Below, piece after piece: positions 10,497 through 20,567 of a stretch of 64,000 nucleotides of DNA. Below the pieces are notes generated by a model. It ran no database searches and had not been told where the DNA came from. It saw only the letters and a program-made list of their open reading frames with translations. Numbering within the stretch: the stretch's first letter is position 1; every line of letters starts with the position of its first letter. Made by a program: the position numbers and the translations under genes. Origin of the DNA: Pseudomonadota bacterium (GTDB lineage: Bacteria; Pseudomonadota; Gammaproteobacteria; Xanthomonadales; Rhodanobacteraceae); contig JAFEFO010000037.1 in assembly GCA_018240565.1 (NCBI GenBank), positions 62,001-126,000 on the forward strand, in the 5' to 3' direction.

Positions 10497-11525
10497 TCAG
10501 ATCTTCAATCGCCGCCCTTCGCGGCGGCCATACCTCAGATAGTGCTCGCGCGCATCCATGCCGGCCGCAGCCACATCCGGGTTGGCCAGAAGGTATTGGC
10601 GTTCGTCGAAATCAGCGGGAATGGCTGCATGCACGGGCACCGGGGCGTCACTTTCCTTTTTCAGCACAGCATAGAATTCCAGCGAACCCTTCAACGTCGA
10701 ATAGACACGTTCCAGACTGAACGGCGAAAAGCTGCAAGCGTGCAGCGCCGACATCAGTTCGGCGAATGAATCGGGCGAAAACTGCCAGGCATGTGCGTCG
10801 GCATAGCTGCCAGCCATGGCGGCGACATGATCGAGCGCCGTGGTGACAATCCCGCTATCAGTCTTCCAAGCCGGTTCGCCATGATCGCCGCGCCAATGGC
10901 GATGGGAGTCATTGTGCGTCGTTGCCACAAAATGGCGGACGATGCTCGTCGCCTCGTGCAGCTTTGCCTCCCGCGCGTACGCGCCAAGCACATCCGCGAT
11001 GGTCGTTTCGCAAATAAAATGATCGAAGCAGTATCGCTTGTCCGGCACGGCCAGGAAATAGCGCCCATTTGCGCCCAGGATGCGAGCCACGCTGTACAGA
11101 TGGCGCACCAGGTCGGGTTGATGCTCGATCGCGTGACTGCTGACGACAGCGTCGAATCGAGCGTCGATGACCCCCAGATCGCCTGTATCCGATACATAGT
11201 CGATCTCCGGGCAACCGTCCGGATCCAACTGGTTGGCGCGTGCCTTGGCCCGCAGTGCCTGCGTACCCAGGACGTCGAAATACTTGACGTTGGGGCCGCG
11301 TACCGACGGATTCGCCAACGGGCCGATTTCGAGAATGGCTCCTTGCATTCCAACCAGCGAAAAGAATGCCGAGCGGTCGCCCACGAACGAACACAGGCGA
11401 CCTTCCCGACGTCCGTATTCGCGGTAGTGTCGTTCCAGACTTGTGTCGTCAAACTGAAGCAGATCGGGATTCGCCTGCCGGTAAATCCTTGCATCGAATT
11501 CCACGGGTAGATCGGACTTCAACAT
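10497..11525 (-). CDS. SAM-dependent methyltransferase flanked by two NPD...GRREGR repeats
   Basis: A 342-residue protein with a methyltransferase core (motif I AILEIGPLANP, post-motif VVSSHAIEHQPDLV, and a LAVPDKRYCFDH strand). A copy of a roughly 35-residue repeat flanks it on each side. The first copy, near residues 9-43, reads YRQANPDL...HYREYGRREGR. The second, near 306-340, reads YLLANPDV...HYLRYGRREGR. Such repeats occur singly or in tandem in some glycosyltransferases and secreted proteins, with unknown function. The start is uncertain: ATG 11525 keeps the repeat near the N-terminus, while an in-frame ATG at 11567 has a better upstream AGGTG. It converges with the YfhO-like gene (1-bp gap). 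Likely a glycan-modifying enzyme. Confidence 0.78.
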   Translation of the reverse strand: MLKSDLPVEFDARIYRQANPDLLQFDDTSLERHYREYGRREGRLCSFVGDRSAFFSLVGMQGAILEIGPLANPSVRGPNVKYFDVLGTQALRAKARANQLDPDGCPEIDYVSDTGDLGVIDARFDAVVSSHAIEHQPDLVRHLYSVARILGANGRYFLAVPDKRYCFDHFICETTIADVLGAYAREAKLHEATSIVRHFVATTHNDSHRHWRGDHGEPAWKTDSGIVTTALDHVAAMAGSYADAHAWQFSPDSFAELMSALHACSFSPFSLERVYSTLKGSLEFYAVLKKESDAPVPVHAAIPADFDERQYLLANPDVAAAGMDAREHYLRYGRREGRRLKI

Positions 11526-11726
11526 ACAGGCACTCGGGAGCGTTCGTTGAATTGAAGCATCGGGCATCAGCACCTGGAAGGTGATGGTGATGGTGCCGGC
11601 GTTTCCATGGCTGCGTTGCCGCACCATCCATAGTACAGCCTTTGGGCACGCCGGCATCCGGACTCAATTCTCGACACGCCGCAAAGATGCGACAATTCAA
11701 CCGCTCGCTCCCCAACCCGCGCCCAG

Positions 11727-14700
11727 ATGACCTCGAACCGATCCATCCTCGTCCTTGGCATGCACCGCTCCGGCACGTCGGTGCTGGCGCGATTGCTTGG
11801 CTTGATGGGCGCGCAAGTCGGCAGCGAAGACGAACTGTTGAAGCCACACCCGAGCGACAATCCCACGGGCTACTGGGAGCGCGCGGAACTCAACGACATC
11901 CATGATTCCCTGCTTGCGACCGGTGGCTACAAATGGAACCGGGTCTCGGGGTTCGATCCCGACGCCCTCGATCCACAGGCCGTGCAAGCGGCAACGCGAC
12001 GCATCGAGCGCTTGGCGGCACGGCTTGGTGCGGGGGGCGCTCCCTGGGTTGCCAAGGACCCGCGCCTTTGCCTGCTACTGTTGCCATGGCTGAAGGCGTT
12101 GCTGGATCCGGCCTTTGTGATCGCCGTGCGCGATCCACGCGAAATCGCCGCGTCCATGAGTGCGGGTCCACGCGGAACGTTCACCTCGGGATTCGTGCTG
12201 GCACTGTGGGAAAAGTACTTGCGCACGCTTCTGGCAAGTCTGCATGGCCGTCGCGCGGTATTCGTTTCGTACTCGCAACTCATGGCCCGCCCGGGTGAGC
12301 AATGTGCGCGATTGTTGCATGCGCTGCGTGAACTCGGTGTCGGCAATCTGCATGGGGCCGATCCAGCGGAGGTTTCCGCATTCCTTGACCCACGCCTGCA
12401 ACGCAGCGTGCCGCGATCGCATGTACGGCTCTCGCCGGCGCAGGAGACGCTCTACGCGTGGCTCGACGCCCAATGCACGGTGCCAGGCATGGTCACCATC
12501 GCCAACGTTCCGCGCGCCGGCGACTTCGAAGCCGAATTGGCCGAGTATGACGCCAGTTTCGAGCACCATATCGATTTCGGGCGCCAGCAGCATGGCGCGG
12601 ATACCATCGAACGACTGCACCGAATCGAAACGACACTGGCCGAACATACCGTCGAACGTGCACGCCAGGACGCGCTGCATGCGCAGGAGCGCGCGCAATG
12701 GCGCGCCGAGATCGCATCCCAACGCCAACATCTGGATGCGATGCTGCGGAACGAACGCGACAATGCAGCGACGCGTGCGCAGGAATTCGCGGCGGCGTTG
12801 CAGGCCCAACTCAACGCAGTGGCGGCGCAAGCGAGTGAACACTCCGCGGAACTCGCGCGCTGGCAGGAACGCAACGCCGAGCTGCAGCGGCATGCCGCGG
12901 CGCTGGATGAAAGCGTTCGGGCCTTGCGCACATCGTGGTCGTGGAAACTCACCGCACCGCTGCGCGCCGCAAGCCGGCCCATGCGATGGCGGCCGTCGTC
13001 CAACCTGGAGTACCGTTTGTATCGGTGGTACTACGCCATGCCCGGCTTAAGCCTGGCACGCAAGCGCGCGCTGATCGTCTGGCTTCACGAACATGCCTCG
13101 TGGCTTACGCGCAATACGCTTTCCTATCTCATCTACAAGCAAGCACAACTGCAATCACGGAACCAGGCTGCGGCACATGCCGAGCGCGAACGCGGGCGCC
13201 GGATGGACGCTCCGCGCGCGGCGCAGATACTCAAGACATTGCCACGCCAGCCGCTGATTTCCATCGTGATGCCGGTCTACAACGTCGAACGGCGCTGGTT
13301 GCATGCAGCGATCGAGTCGGTGCAGCGCCAGTTCTATCCGAATTGGGAGCTGTGCATCGCCGATGACGCCTCCACGCGCGTGGAAACGCGCGAGGTACTG
13401 GATCAATTGCAGGCCATGCGCAACCCGCGCATCAAGATCGCCCGCTTGCCATCCAATCGCGGCATCGCGCTGGCCTCCAACGCGGCATTCGACCTGGCGA
13501 CCGGCGAATTCGTCGGCCTGCTCGACCACGACGACGAATTGACCCGCGACGCACTTCTCGAAATGGTGCGCGTCATCAACGAATCGAACCCTGACCTGAT
13601 CTACTCCGACGAAGACAAGACCGACGAAGACAATGTCCGCCGGGACCCATTCTTCAAGCCCGACTTCAGCCTCGAATACTTTTTCTCCAACAATTATCTG
13701 TGCCATTTCACGGTACTGCGCACCGAAATCCTCAAGCGCATCGGTGGCTTTCGCCAGGGCGTCGATGGCGCACAGGACTTCGACCTGTTCCTGCGCTTTA
13801 CCGAGCACACGCAGCGCGTGGCGCACATTCCGAAGGTGCTCTACCACTGGCGCATGATCGCCGGCTCGACCGCCGCCGTGGCCAGCGCGAAACCCTACAC
13901 CTGGGAGGCAGGCCGCCTCGCCCTGGAACACACCTTGCAAAATCGCGGTTTGGCCGCGCATGCCGAAAACGGGCCCTATCCGAATACGTATCGCGTGCGC
14001 CACGACATCAAGGGCGAACCCCTGGTCAGCATCCTGATTCCGTTTCGCGACAAGCCCGAGCTGCTGCAAGTGTGCGTGGATTCGATCGTTGGCAAGACCG
14101 ACTACGCCAACTACGAGATCATCTGCATCGACAATGCCAGCACCCAGGCCGAAACCCTGGCGCTTTTGCGTGATCTCGAAAAGCGCGACCGACGCATACG
14201 CGTTGTGCGCTACGACGCGCCCTTCAATTTTTCCCGGATCATCAATTTCGGCGCGCAGCACGCGCGCGGCCAGCATTTGCTGCTGTTGAACAACGATACC
14301 GAGGTACTTTCCACCGAATGGCTGCGCGCAATGCTCGAACATTCCCAGCGCGACGAAGTCGGCGTGGTTGGCGCGCGACTGCTGTATCCGGACGACACCG
14401 TACAGCACGCCGGCATCGTGATCGACCGCCACGTGGTTGCCATGCATCCGTTCCAGTACACGCCGGGGCATCATCCAGGATACGCCGCCTTGCCGCATCT
14501 GCTGCACAACGTCAGTGCCGTCACGTTCGCCTGCGCGATGACGCGGCGCGCGGTATTCGATCAATTGGGCGGCCTGGACGAGGCGCGCTTGCCGGTATGC
14601 TACAACGACGTCGACTACTGCCTGCGTGCGCGCGAAGCCGGCTACGTCATCGTCTACACGCCGTACGCCGAGCTGCGCCATTTCGAGTCCAAATCCCGCG

Positions 14701-14876
14701 GCATCGACGATCATGTGGCGCGCGAGACACGCTTCCGCAACGAAATGCAATTCATGCAGGAGCGGCATGCCAATGTCCTGCACAACGGCGATCCCTACTA
14801 CAACCCCAATCTCTCCCTCGGCGTGCAGGGCGGCTATCTGCCCGACCCGAATCATGCTGAAGAATTGCCGGTCTAG
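11727..14876 (+). CDS. Sulfotransferase - coiled coil - double GT2 glycosyltransferase fusion
   Basis: A 1049-residue cytoplasmic protein that joins three enzymes. Residues 1-250 form a PAPS-type sulfotransferase, with the 5'-phosphosulfate loop GMHRSGTS at 11-18 and a 3'-phosphate motif RDPREIAAS at 135-143. Residues about 285-405 are Glu/Gln/Ala/Arg rich and predicted coiled coil, ending in SWSWKLTAPLR, a junction often seen before GT2 domains. A first GT2 domain begins at 508 (PLISIVMPVYN; metal site DHDDE near 600). A second begins at 764 (PLVSILIPFRD; LLNNDTE near 855). The sequence predicts an enzyme that adds two sugars and sulfates a glycan. Donor and acceptor are unknown. It is followed with no gap by another GT2 gene. 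Confidence 0.88.
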   Translation: MTSNRSILVLGMHRSGTSVLARLLGLMGAQVGSEDELLKPHPSDNPTGYWERAELNDIHDSLLATGGYKWNRVSGFDPDALDPQAVQAATRRIERLAARLGAGGAPWVAKDPRLCLLLLPWLKALLDPAFVIAVRDPREIAASMSAGPRGTFTSGFVLALWEKYLRTLLASLHGRRAVFVSYSQLMARPGEQCARLLHALRELGVGNLHGADPAEVSAFLDPRLQRSVPRSHVRLSPAQETLYAWLDAQCTVPGMVTIANVPRAGDFEAELAEYDASFEHHIDFGRQQHGADTIERLHRIETTLAEHTVERARQDALHAQERAQWRAEIASQRQHLDAMLRNERDNAATRAQEFAAALQAQLNAVAAQASEHSAELARWQERNAELQRHAAALDESVRALRTSWSWKLTAPLRAASRPMRWRPSSNLEYRLYRWYYAMPGLSLARKRALIVWLHEHASWLTRNTLSYLIYKQAQLQSRNQAAAHAERERGRRMDAPRAAQILKTLPRQPLISIVMPVYNVERRWLHAAIESVQRQFYPNWELCIADDASTRVETREVLDQLQAMRNPRIKIARLPSNRGIALASNAAFDLATGEFVGLLDHDDELTRDALLEMVRVINESNPDLIYSDEDKTDEDNVRRDPFFKPDFSLEYFFSNNYLCHFTVLRTEILKRIGGFRQGVDGAQDFDLFLRFTEHTQRVAHIPKVLYHWRMIAGSTAAVASAKPYTWEAGRLALEHTLQNRGLAAHAENGPYPNTYRVRHDIKGEPLVSILIPFRDKPELLQVCVDSIVGKTDYANYEIICIDNASTQAETLALLRDLEKRDRRIRVVRYDAPFNFSRIINFGAQHARGQHLLLLNNDTEVLSTEWLRAMLEHSQRDEVGVVGARLLYPDDTVQHAGIVIDRHVVAMHPFQYTPGHHPGYAALPHLLHNVSAVTFACAMTRRAVFDQLGGLDEARLPVCYNDVDYCLRAREAGYVIVYTPYAELRHFESKSRGIDDHVARETRFRNEMQFMQERHANVLHNGDPYYNPNLSLGVQGGYLPDPNHAEELPV

Positions 14877-15905
14877 ATGCCGGCAACTGTCGGCTCGCGC
14901 ATGATTGGCACGCTTATCCTCAACCACGCCACGGTCACCGCCACCTTGCGTTGTCTCGAGGCGATGCGAACGGATTTGTCGTGTGCAACGCGCATCCTCA
15001 TTCTCGACAACGGCTCGCCCGGCGACGACGCCAAGCCGTTGGCAGATTTCGCAGCACTGCATCCGGATACGATCCGTTTTTCCGCCAGCCTGAAAAACCT
15101 CGGCTTCGCCGGGGGAATGAACCTGCTGATCGCCCAGGCGCTTGCCGATCCCGCGATCGACCAGATATTGCTGCTCAATAGCGACACGTTGCCGCAGCCG
15201 GGATTCATCGCGGCCATGCAGGCAAGGCTGGATCCGGACATGCGCACCGACATGGTCGCTGCGCGCATGGTCCGGGAAGATGGCGCGATCGACAGCCTTG
15301 GCATCACCCTGTATCGCTCCACGCTTGCATCCAATCGCAAGCGCGAAAATGAAATCCTGCTCGGCCCATCCGGTGGCTGCGCATTGCTGACGCGGCGCCT
15401 GCTCGAAGATCTGCTGGCTACCCACGGCGAATGGTTTGACGAGTCGTTCTTCTGCTATGCCGAGGACACCGATCTGGTCCTGCGCGCGCGCTGGCTGGGC
15501 TATCGCACGGCGTATGCAGCGGATGCCGTCGTCCACCACGCGGGATCCTTGTCGTCGGGTGGCCCGGACAATGATTTCGTGCTGTACCACGGCATCCGCA
15601 ATTCGCTGTGGTGGCTGGTCAAGGACGCGCCGGCCGGCTGGTTCTTGCGCTCGCTACCCTGGTTTATCGCGTTGCACGTCGGCATCTGGCTGCGCCACGT
15701 GCGCCGCGGCCGCGCACGCGTGCTGTGGCGCTTGTATCGGGATGCGATCCGCGGTATTTCGGCGATGCGGCGCAAGCGCAAGATCATCCGCGACACGCGC
15801 CGAGTATCAGCCGCGGAGTTTGCGACATGGGTGGAACCGCGCTTCTACGAACGCGGTTATGTGCAGCGTGCGTGGCGCGAGTTGTGGCGCGGCAAATCAG
15901 CGTAG
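14877..15905 (+). CDS. GT2 family glycosyltransferase, rhamnosyltransferase-like
   Basis: A 342-residue GT-A enzyme of the WbbL/rhamnosyltransferase type. The N-terminal strand is TLILNHATVTATLRCLEAM, then ILDNGSPGDD, the conserved NLGFAGGMN, and the metal motif LLLNSDT. The downstream acidic motif FCYAEDTDLVLRA follows family expectation. The C-terminus (residues about 245-290) has an amphipathic to hydrophobic stretch and a very basic tail, suggesting peripheral membrane contact. ATG 14877 directly abuts the stop of the sulfotransferase-GT fusion, so translational coupling is expected. The 3' end overlaps the convergent transsulfuration gene by 9 bp. It probably adds one sugar to the same glycan; specificity is not readable. 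Confidence 0.87.
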   Translation: MPATVGSRMIGTLILNHATVTATLRCLEAMRTDLSCATRILILDNGSPGDDAKPLADFAALHPDTIRFSASLKNLGFAGGMNLLIAQALADPAIDQILLLNSDTLPQPGFIAAMQARLDPDMRTDMVAARMVREDGAIDSLGITLYRSTLASNRKRENEILLGPSGGCALLTRRLLEDLLATHGEWFDESFFCYAEDTDLVLRARWLGYRTAYAADAVVHHAGSLSSGGPDNDFVLYHGIRNSLWWLVKDAPAGWFLRSLPWFIALHVGIWLRHVRRGRARVLWRLYRDAIRGISAMRRKRKIIRDTRRVSAAEFATWVEPRFYERGYVQRAWRELWRGKSA

Positions 15906-17059
15906 CGCAGCGTCGAGTTCCGCGCGCAAGTCCGCCACGTCTTCCACACCGACCGACAGCCGGATCAGCCCATCGCTGATGCCCAGCCGCTTGCGATTGG
16001 CCGGGGGCACCGAGGCATGGGTCATGATCGCCGGATGCTCGATCAGGCTTTCCACGCCGCCCAAGGATTCGGCCAGCGCAAAAAAGTGACAGCGTTCGAG
16101 CATCGTGCGCGCGCGGCGCAAACCGCCTTTGACGACGATGGAGATGATGCCGCCGGGGCCATCCATCTGTCGTTTCGCCAGCGCGTGTTGCGGATGCGAT
16201 TTCAGGCCCGGATAAATCACGCGTTCGATTGCGGAATGCTTTTCCAGCCACTGCGCGAGTTCCAAAGCGTTGGCGCAATGCGCGCGCATGCGCAGGTGCA
16301 GGGTTTTCAGTCCGCGCATGGCCAGGAACGCATCGAAAGGTCCGGCCACGGCGCCAACGGAGTTTTGCAGGAATCCCATTTTCTCCACGAGCGCGGCATC
16401 GTCGCCGGCGACCACGATGCCGCCGACCATGTCCGAATGGCCATTGAGGTACTTGGTCGCCGAATGCAGGACCAGGTGCGCGCCATGCTCGAGCGGGCGC
16501 TGCAACATCGGCGACGAGAACGTGTTGTCGACAACGAGAATCAGGCCATGCTTGCGCGCGAACGCGCCGACCTTGGCCAGATCGACGAGCTTGAGCATGG
16601 GATTGGTCGGCGTCTCGGCCCAGATCATGCGCGTATTGGGTTTGAGCGCGGCTTTCAGCGCGGCAGTGTCGTTGAGATCGACGAAGCTGAAATCCAGTCC
16701 CGCACTGCGCCGGCGCACGCGCTCGAACAGGCGATACGTGCCGCCGTACAGATCGTCCATGGCGATGACGTGACTGCCCGAATCGAGCAGATCGAGCACC
16801 GTCGCCGCCGCCGCCAGGCCGGAGGCAAACGCAAATCCGGCCTTGCCTCCTTCCAGGTCGGCCACGCAACGCTCGTAGGCCATGCGCGTGGGATTTTGCG
16901 TGCGTGAATACTCGTAGCCCTTGTGCACGCCGGGGCTGGCTTGCACATAGGTCGACGTCGCGTAGATCGGCGTCATGATCGCGCCGGTGGACGGATCGGG
17001 ACTCTGCCCGGCGTGGATGGCGCGGGTGCCGAGGCCGTGGTTCTTGCTGTTCTTTGCCA

Positions 17060-17060
<1 letters not shown>
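15897..17060 (-). CDS. Cystathionine gamma-lyase / gamma-synthase family PLP enzyme
   Basis: A 387-residue member of the Cys/Met metabolism PLP family. The Schiff-base lysine lies in HSATKYLNGHSD, the PLP-phosphate region in ASGLAAAATVLDLL, and the tyrosine contact in YSRTQNPT. Family members split into cystathionine gamma-synthase (methionine synthesis) and gamma-lyase (cysteine from cystathionine). Sequence alone does not settle which. Its ATG overlaps the TAA stop of the upstream cystathionine beta-synthase (TAATG), so the two are translationally coupled. This pairing favours reverse transsulfuration (homocysteine to cysteine), with this enzyme as the lyase (inference). No regulatory RNA is seen upstream of the pair. 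Confidence 0.88.
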
Positions 17061-18430
<1,370 letters not shown>

Positions 18431-18568
18431 GGGTTTCCGGCGTTCGGGCCGGCGGACCCGATCAATCAGGCGCCGCAGCGGCGGCGCGTACCGGTGGATG
18501 ATAACGCATGCGCCGCGTCCGGCGGCATCGCACGCTGCAATCGCGCGCGCGCCGCCGGTTGCCGCGCA

Positions 18569-18790
18569 TCAGGCAGATGCGCGGTGTCGCTCCCACATGT
18601 GGATGAGCTTGTCCTTGGCCCAGAGTTTTTCTTTCTTCATGTTGTGCAAGGTGGTGTCGTCCATCGGCAGCACGCCCAGTTCAGCGTCGCGCACCTTGCC
18701 ATCGAGTTCCTGATGGCGTTGATACAGGCTGCGAAACTCGGTGTCGCTCTTGATCAGACTTTCGACGTCTTTCTGCTGGTTTTCGAACAT
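18569..18790 (-). CDS. DUF465 (YdcH-like) small protein
   Basis: A 73-residue, highly charged, alpha-helical protein (MFENQQKDVESLIKSDTEF onward) matching the length and pattern of DUF465/YdcH proteins common in Proteobacteria. Its biochemical role is unknown. The start at 18790 is well supported: an AGGAGG lies 7 nt before the ATG, one of the best ribosome binding sites in the window. It contains a His/Gln/Glu-rich first helix and a second helix with KKEKLWAKDKL, probably an antiparallel hairpin. Nothing nearby indicates a function. Confidence 0.88.
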   Translation of the reverse strand: MFENQQKDVESLIKSDTEFRSLYQRHQELDGKVRDAELGVLPMDDTTLHNMKKEKLWAKDKLIHMWERHRASA

Positions 18791-19085
18791 CAGCCGACCT
18801 CCTGTGTTTTCAGGAAAACGCGCGCGCCCGGGCGCCGCGAGGCACCCGGGATTCGCGGGAAACGGAAACATGACGGGGATTGCGCTCACCAGCGCACGAC
18901 TCACCGGATGCGGTGAGCCGTGCGGGAAATATTGGCTCGGCGGTTGCAATCATGAGTGGCAAGTGCCGCGCGACCGGGATTGACCGCCACGGCAATTCGA
19001 CCCTACTCCTTTGCACCAACCGAATCAACCGGATTTTGCGGCTCGCACAACCCTTTGAGCGCAAAGCGGATTTTTGTCTCGCGTG
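18791..19085. other. Intergenic region with no recognised gene
   Basis: 295 bp between the DUF465 gene and the end of the OmpA-family gene. It must contain the DUF465 promoter and the 3' end of the OmpA transcript. A GC-rich inverted repeat (two CCCGGG blocks about 12 nt apart, near 18829-18852) is visible about 40-60 bp upstream of the DUF465 start. No convincing ORF, tRNA or strong poly-T terminator is seen. Confidence 0.5.
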
Positions 19086-20045
19086 CTATTTGTCTTCGAC
19101 GATCACGTCGACCCGGCGGTTGCGCGCGCGGCCTTCCTCGGTGCTGTTGTCGGCGACCGGCTGGCCCTCGCCCATGCCGACGGCGGTGATGCGACTGGCG
19201 GCGACGCCGGCGGCAACCAGGGCATCGCGCACCGCATCGGCGCGGCGCTGGGAAAGCAACTGGTTGGCGTGCGTGTTGCCGCTGCTGTCGGTGTGGCCTT
19301 CGATGCGGATCGGTTTGGACGGATCGCGATTGACGAAGGCGATGAGCTTGCCCAGGCTCGCCTTCGCCGCGGGGCGCAGGTTCGCTTGTCCCGGCGCGAA
19401 GGCGATGTCATCGAGCGTCATCTGCATGCCTTCCGCACCGCGCGTGGCGGTGAGGTTGTTCAAACGCCGGCGCAGGTCCGAATTCGCCGCTTCGGCCAGT
19501 TGCGCTTCCTTGCGCGCCAGTTCCGTGGCGCGCGATTGCGCCGCAATGAGCTTTTGCGCCTGGTCGGCCTGGGCCTGTGCGGCCTGCGCCTCCTGCGCGC
19601 TCTGCTCGCCTTCGGCACGCAGGCGGTCGACTTCCTCGGCGCGGATCATGTTTTGCAGGCGCTGTCTTTCCGCTTCCGCACGTGCGGTTTCGGCTTCCCG
19701 TTGCGCCGCCTGCAGCAGGATGCGGTCGTGTTCGCGGCTCAACGCATCGAGCTTGTTCTGCTGGCTGGCGGCCTGCGCCGCGGCATAGGCGATGTCGACG
19801 CGACGCTCGGCCATGTAGACGCGAAACGCGCGGCCATCCTTGCCACCGGACTTGTCGGCGACCAGGGCCTGCACGGCCTGTTCGGCGAGCGTGCGCTCAC
19901 CGGGCGCGAGCTTGCCGAGCGCCGGATCGGCACCGAGCGAATCCAGGCTCGCGCGCAGGCGTTCGTAGTCGAGGTCGGGCTTGGCCGCGAATGCGGCAGT
20001 GGCGGCGATGCCGAGGATAAATCCCAGGGCGATAAGCTTGTTCAT
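19086..20045 (-). CDS. OmpA-family envelope protein with DUF4398-like coiled coil
   Basis: A 319-residue exported protein. The signal peptide is MNKLIALGFILGIAATAAFA. Residues about 22-110 resemble DUF4398 (tetratricopeptide-like helices with YMAERRVDIAYAAAQ). Residues 110-205 are a long Ala/Glu/Gln/Arg coiled coil. The C-terminal OmpA-like domain (about 210-319) carries the peptidoglycan-binding signature IEGHTDSSGNTHANQLLSQR and FAPGQANLRPAA. It lacks a beta-barrel, so it is likely a periplasmic protein clamping the cell wall. It overlaps the upstream lipoprotein gene by 4 bp, and the two probably act together between the outer membrane and peptidoglycan. Confidence 0.88.
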   Translation of the reverse strand: MNKLIALGFILGIAATAAFAAKPDLDYERLRASLDSLGADPALGKLAPGERTLAEQAVQALVADKSGGKDGRAFRVYMAERRVDIAYAAAQAASQQNKLDALSREHDRILLQAAQREAETARAEAERQRLQNMIRAEEVDRLRAEGEQSAQEAQAAQAQADQAQKLIAAQSRATELARKEAQLAEAANSDLRRRLNNLTATRGAEGMQMTLDDIAFAPGQANLRPAAKASLGKLIAFVNRDPSKPIRIEGHTDSSGNTHANQLLSQRRADAVRDALVAAGVAASRITAVGMGEGQPVADNSTEEGRARNRRVDVIVEDK

Positions 20046-20428
20046 GGGTTTTCCCCGCCACCATTGCCGGCGCCGGCCGCCTGCTGCAAGCGCGCGTTCT
20101 CGCGCGTCGCGGCATCGACCTGTTCACGCAGCTTGCCGAGCCTGGCCTTGACCTGGGCCAATTCGCTATCGGCCTGCGATTCGCTGGCCAGGCGTGCTGC
20201 ATCCTCGTATTCGCGCTTGTCCGCCAGTGCGCGCGCCTGGCTCAGGCGATCCTCGGCGCTGCGCAGCTCCAGCGGCGCGTAGGTCGGCGCACCCGAAGCG
20301 CGCGCGGCAGCCAGCGCCTGCGCGGCATCCTCCAGCCCCATCGGCGGCGGCCGGGTCGGCCCGCAGCCGGCAAGGGCCAGTCCGGCAATGAGAACGGCAG
20401 CATGGATTTTTCGCCAATTTGGTGTCAT
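20042..20428 (-). CDS. DUF4398-containing lipoprotein
   Basis: A 128-residue lipoprotein. The signal peptide ends in LALAGC, a good lipobox; the mature protein starts at Cys near residue 22. The rest is helical with DUF4398 features (LRSAEDRLSQARALADKREYEDAARLASESQ) and a Gly/Asn-rich tail. The ATG at 20428 gives this typical signal; longer readings add a non-hydrophobic extension. The stop overlaps the start of the OmpA-family gene by 4 bp (ATGA). The pair appears to be a lipoprotein plus peptidoglycan-binding partner, divergent from pilU. Confidence 0.85.
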   Translation of the reverse strand: MTPNWRKIHAAVLIAGLALAGCGPTRPPPMGLEDAAQALAAARASGAPTYAPLELRSAEDRLSQARALADKREYEDAARLASESQADSELAQVKARLGKLREQVDAATRENARLQQAAGAGNGGGENP

Positions 20429-20567
20429 AACATCCAAAATATCAAAGGGGGCAGGCGCGGGTGAGCCTAGACCGAGATCGGCGAGCGCGCAAGCCGCGCG
20501 CCGAGGCCTCTCACCCGGTGCCGGCAGTTGCGCTGCACAGCGGCGCTTGCAACAAGGCGAGGCAAAC

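Noticed and set aside
13155..15590. An 811-codon minus-strand frame opposite the sulfotransferase-GT fusion
   Set aside because: Same reasoning: antisense to two glycosyltransferase domains with metal motifs, no domain in the product.
18431..18568. SAM or other riboswitch upstream of the transsulfuration genes
   Set aside because: No recognisable aptamer core or terminator; the region is simply GC rich.
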